Assembly: GCA_010909165.1 (NCBI GenBank)
Contig: MU008160.1
Coordinates: 1,550,001-1,614,000 of the forward strand
Length of the DNA: 64,000 nucleotides
Source: Anthoceros angustus
Taxonomy: Eukaryota; Streptophyta; Anthocerotopsida; Anthocerotales; Anthocerotaceae
Direction of reading: 5' to 3'
The position numbers and the translations under genes are program-made. The notes beneath the pieces are model-generated. The model was given only the letters and a program-made list of their open reading frames with translations. It searched no databases and had not been told where the DNA came from. Positions 62,135 through 64,000 of this stretch are shown one piece after another; positions within the stretch are counted from its first letter, which is position 1; each line of letters opens with the position of its first letter.

Positions 62135-64000
62135 ATGGCGAAGGACCAGGATCAGGATGAGGACAGTACTAGTCCAGGCGTGTTGCCGTTCTACTACGAA
62201 CCGCAGGAGGAGCAGCAGCAGCAGCAGGATGCTACGTATACACAGGATGGCTCTGCAAGCAGCCAGCCCCGAGCTGTCCATGAAGAATTGGACCAGTCTC
62301 CCATCGAGCAAGTGGCGGTCACTGTGCCGACAGTCGATGATCCCGGCCTGCCTGTATGGACGTTCCGGATGTGGGTGCTGGGCTTGGCCTCGTGCCTGGT
62401 CCTGTCCTTTGTGAACCAGTTCTTCGGGTACCGGACAGAGCCGCTCATGGTCTCCTCCATCTCTGCGCAGGTGGGTGTTTGGTTTTGGGAAAGGGGCTTT
62501 TTCTCTGGTGAATTTGCCATGCAAAGGAAGGATTTGATGGAGGATGGGCATGGCGTGTGCAGATCGTGACGCTCCCGCTGGGAAAGCTGATGGCGGCGGT
62601 GCTGCCCGCCCGGGTGTTCCAAGTCCCCTTCACCGGGTGGAAGTTCAGCCTGAATCCGGGGCCCTTCAACGTGAAGGAGCACGTGCTTATCACCATCTTC
62701 GCCAACGCCGGGTCCGCCTTCGGAAACGGGAGCGCGTACGGCGTGAGCATCGTGGATATCGTGAAGGCGCTGTACAAGCGCAACATGAGCCTCACGGCGG
62801 CCTTCTTCCTGGTCCTTACCACCCAGGCAAGTCATTTACATGCCCAATTTGAAGGCTCCGTCCTCGAGCTTGTTGCAATCACGATTTGGAGTGAGGTCTC
62901 GCAGGGAAGATCTCACTCTGATATTGTACAATGCACATGCATTGCCTTGTGCAGACCCTGGGCTATGGTTTTGCAGGGCTCTTGAGAACGTACCTTGTGG
63001 AGAATCCGCACATGTGGTGGCCCAGCAGCCTCGTCCAGGTGCAGCTGTTCCGGTCAGTGTCCATCTTCAGCGTCTCCGCTATGCACAATTTTCGAATCCT
63101 GCTCCTTATCGTTTTCTTTTGTTTCCAGGACATTGCACGAACAAGAGAACGGCAAGGGCCTCAGCCGGCTCAAGTTTTTCCTCATCGCATTGGTATGCAG
63201 CTTCGCATACTACAGTCTTCCCGGCTTCATGTTCCAAATGCTCACATCCCTATCCTGGGTGTGCTGGGCATGGCCACATTCTGTCCCAGCGCAACAAATC
63301 GGTAGGTTAAGTTGCTTGGTGATCCAGGATCGTTAGATCGTTAGGGAGGGGTTTTGTAAGTTGGAAGCTTTGGTGGTGTGTAGGTAGGTACTAAAGGTTG
63401 GATGTAAATGTTACGTAGGATCTGGGATGAAAGGCTTGGGGATAGGGGCCATCGGGCTGGACTGGTCTGCCATCTCTTCCTTCTTGGGCAGCCCATTGGT
63501 GACGCCGTGGTATGCCATAGCCAACGTATTTGTGGGGTACTGCCTCACCATCTACGTTGTGCTTCCCATTGCGTACTGGACCAACCTGTTCCAGGCTAAG
63601 ACTTTCCCCATCTACTCGAGCCGGCTCTTTACAAGGGAGGGGCATCCCTACCCCATCACCTCCATTGTGAACAAGCAATTCGAGTTGGACCAAGCTGCGT
63701 ACAACAGAGTTGGACCTGTTAGGATGTCCACATTCTTTGCCATCAACTACGGGTTTAACTTTGCTGCTCTTGCCGCTACTCTGACGCACGTGATTCTCTT
63801 CCACAGCAGGTAAAGAAGCACTCACCTTTGTCAAGAATGTGTTTCAATACTAGACCAGTGCTGATACTGGTGTCATTGAGACTGACAGAGTGCAACATGT
63901 TGCATGACATGTGAATTCCTGCAGGGAAATATGGCAACGCTTCAAGGCTTCCCGACAGATGAAACCCGACGACATCCACACCCGTCTGATGAGAAAGTAC
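62135..64000 (+). CDS. OPT: Oligopeptide transporter (OPT family), 5' part, cut by window edge
   Basis: Proton-coupled plasma-membrane transporter of small peptides or related metal/thiol substrates. Exons: 62135-62470, 62563-62826, 62955-63052, 63129-63301, 63419-63809, 63926 to beyond 64000. Phases agree, giving 445 complete codons so far. The acidic N-terminus has a poly-Gln run (EEQQQQQD). Then come [52 protein letters not shown], the family motif [60 protein letters not shown] with [53 protein letters not shown] and [19 protein letters not shown]. At least seven membrane segments are visible. Intron 2 begins GCAAGT after CCCAG (62827), a GC-AG intron. The C-terminal half is outside the window. 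The relic at 12.4-12.8 kb is from this family. Confidence 0.96.

Overview
This is a 64 kb nuclear window from a green land plant. The evidence is the gene content (SR34-type splicing factor, peroxisomal citrate synthase, Derlin, cytosolic SRP54, a PGRL1-like protein, AGP-type galactosyltransferase, TOM1-like sequence, type II PI4-kinase gamma), many GT-AG introns, a nuclear tRNA-Thr and decayed Copia and MITE sequences. Most introns are only about 80-110 bp and genes sit roughly 4-5 kb apart. That compactness looks more like a seed-free plant with a small genome (hornwort or lycophyte style) than an angiosperm, but I cannot name the species.

Layout. 1-0.6 kb: 5' part of a PI4-kinase gamma gene (minus). 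1.4-5.8 kb: AT-rich sequence with two head-to-head retroelement fragments. 6.0-8.8 kb: 14-exon peroxisomal citrate synthase (plus). 9-12.3 kb: UMP-CMP kinase whose reading frame continues by splicing into a CaMKII-association-like domain (plus). 12.4-18 kb: repeat-rich stretch holding an OPT-transporter relic, an intronless broken TOM1-like copy, minisatellites, a MITE-like element and a tRNA-Thr. 18.7-21.5 kb: WD40 protein (plus). 23.2-24.8 kb: SLC25 mitochondrial carrier (plus). 24.8-29.7 kb: no gene recognised. 29.7-31.8 kb: SR splicing factor (minus). 33.4-34.8 kb: Derlin (minus), divergent from intronless SRP54 (35.2-36.7 kb, plus). 37.7-39.4 kb: PGRL1-like membrane protein (plus). 40.0-42.0 kb: GT90 glycosyltransferase (minus). 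42.6-46.9 kb: MITE and unrecognised sequence. 46.9-49.5 kb: five-finger C2H2 protein (minus). 49.9-51.6 kb: GT47 exostosin-like enzyme (plus), convergent with a GT31 galactosyltransferase (51.7-54.3 kb, minus). 55.7-61.2 kb: wrecked Copia element with nested insertions. 62.1 kb to the end: OPT oligopeptide transporter, cut by the window edge.

Themes. Three secretory-pathway glycosyltransferases (GT90, GT47, GT31) lie within 14.5 kb. Derlin (ER-associated degradation) and SRP54 (ER targeting) share a 359 bp divergent intergenic region. The most unusual item is the predicted fusion of a nucleoside monophosphate kinase to a CaMKII-type association domain. All exon models were read by eye from splice signals, reading frame and remembered family sequence. 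Exon phases were checked arithmetically, but no transcript or database evidence was available.
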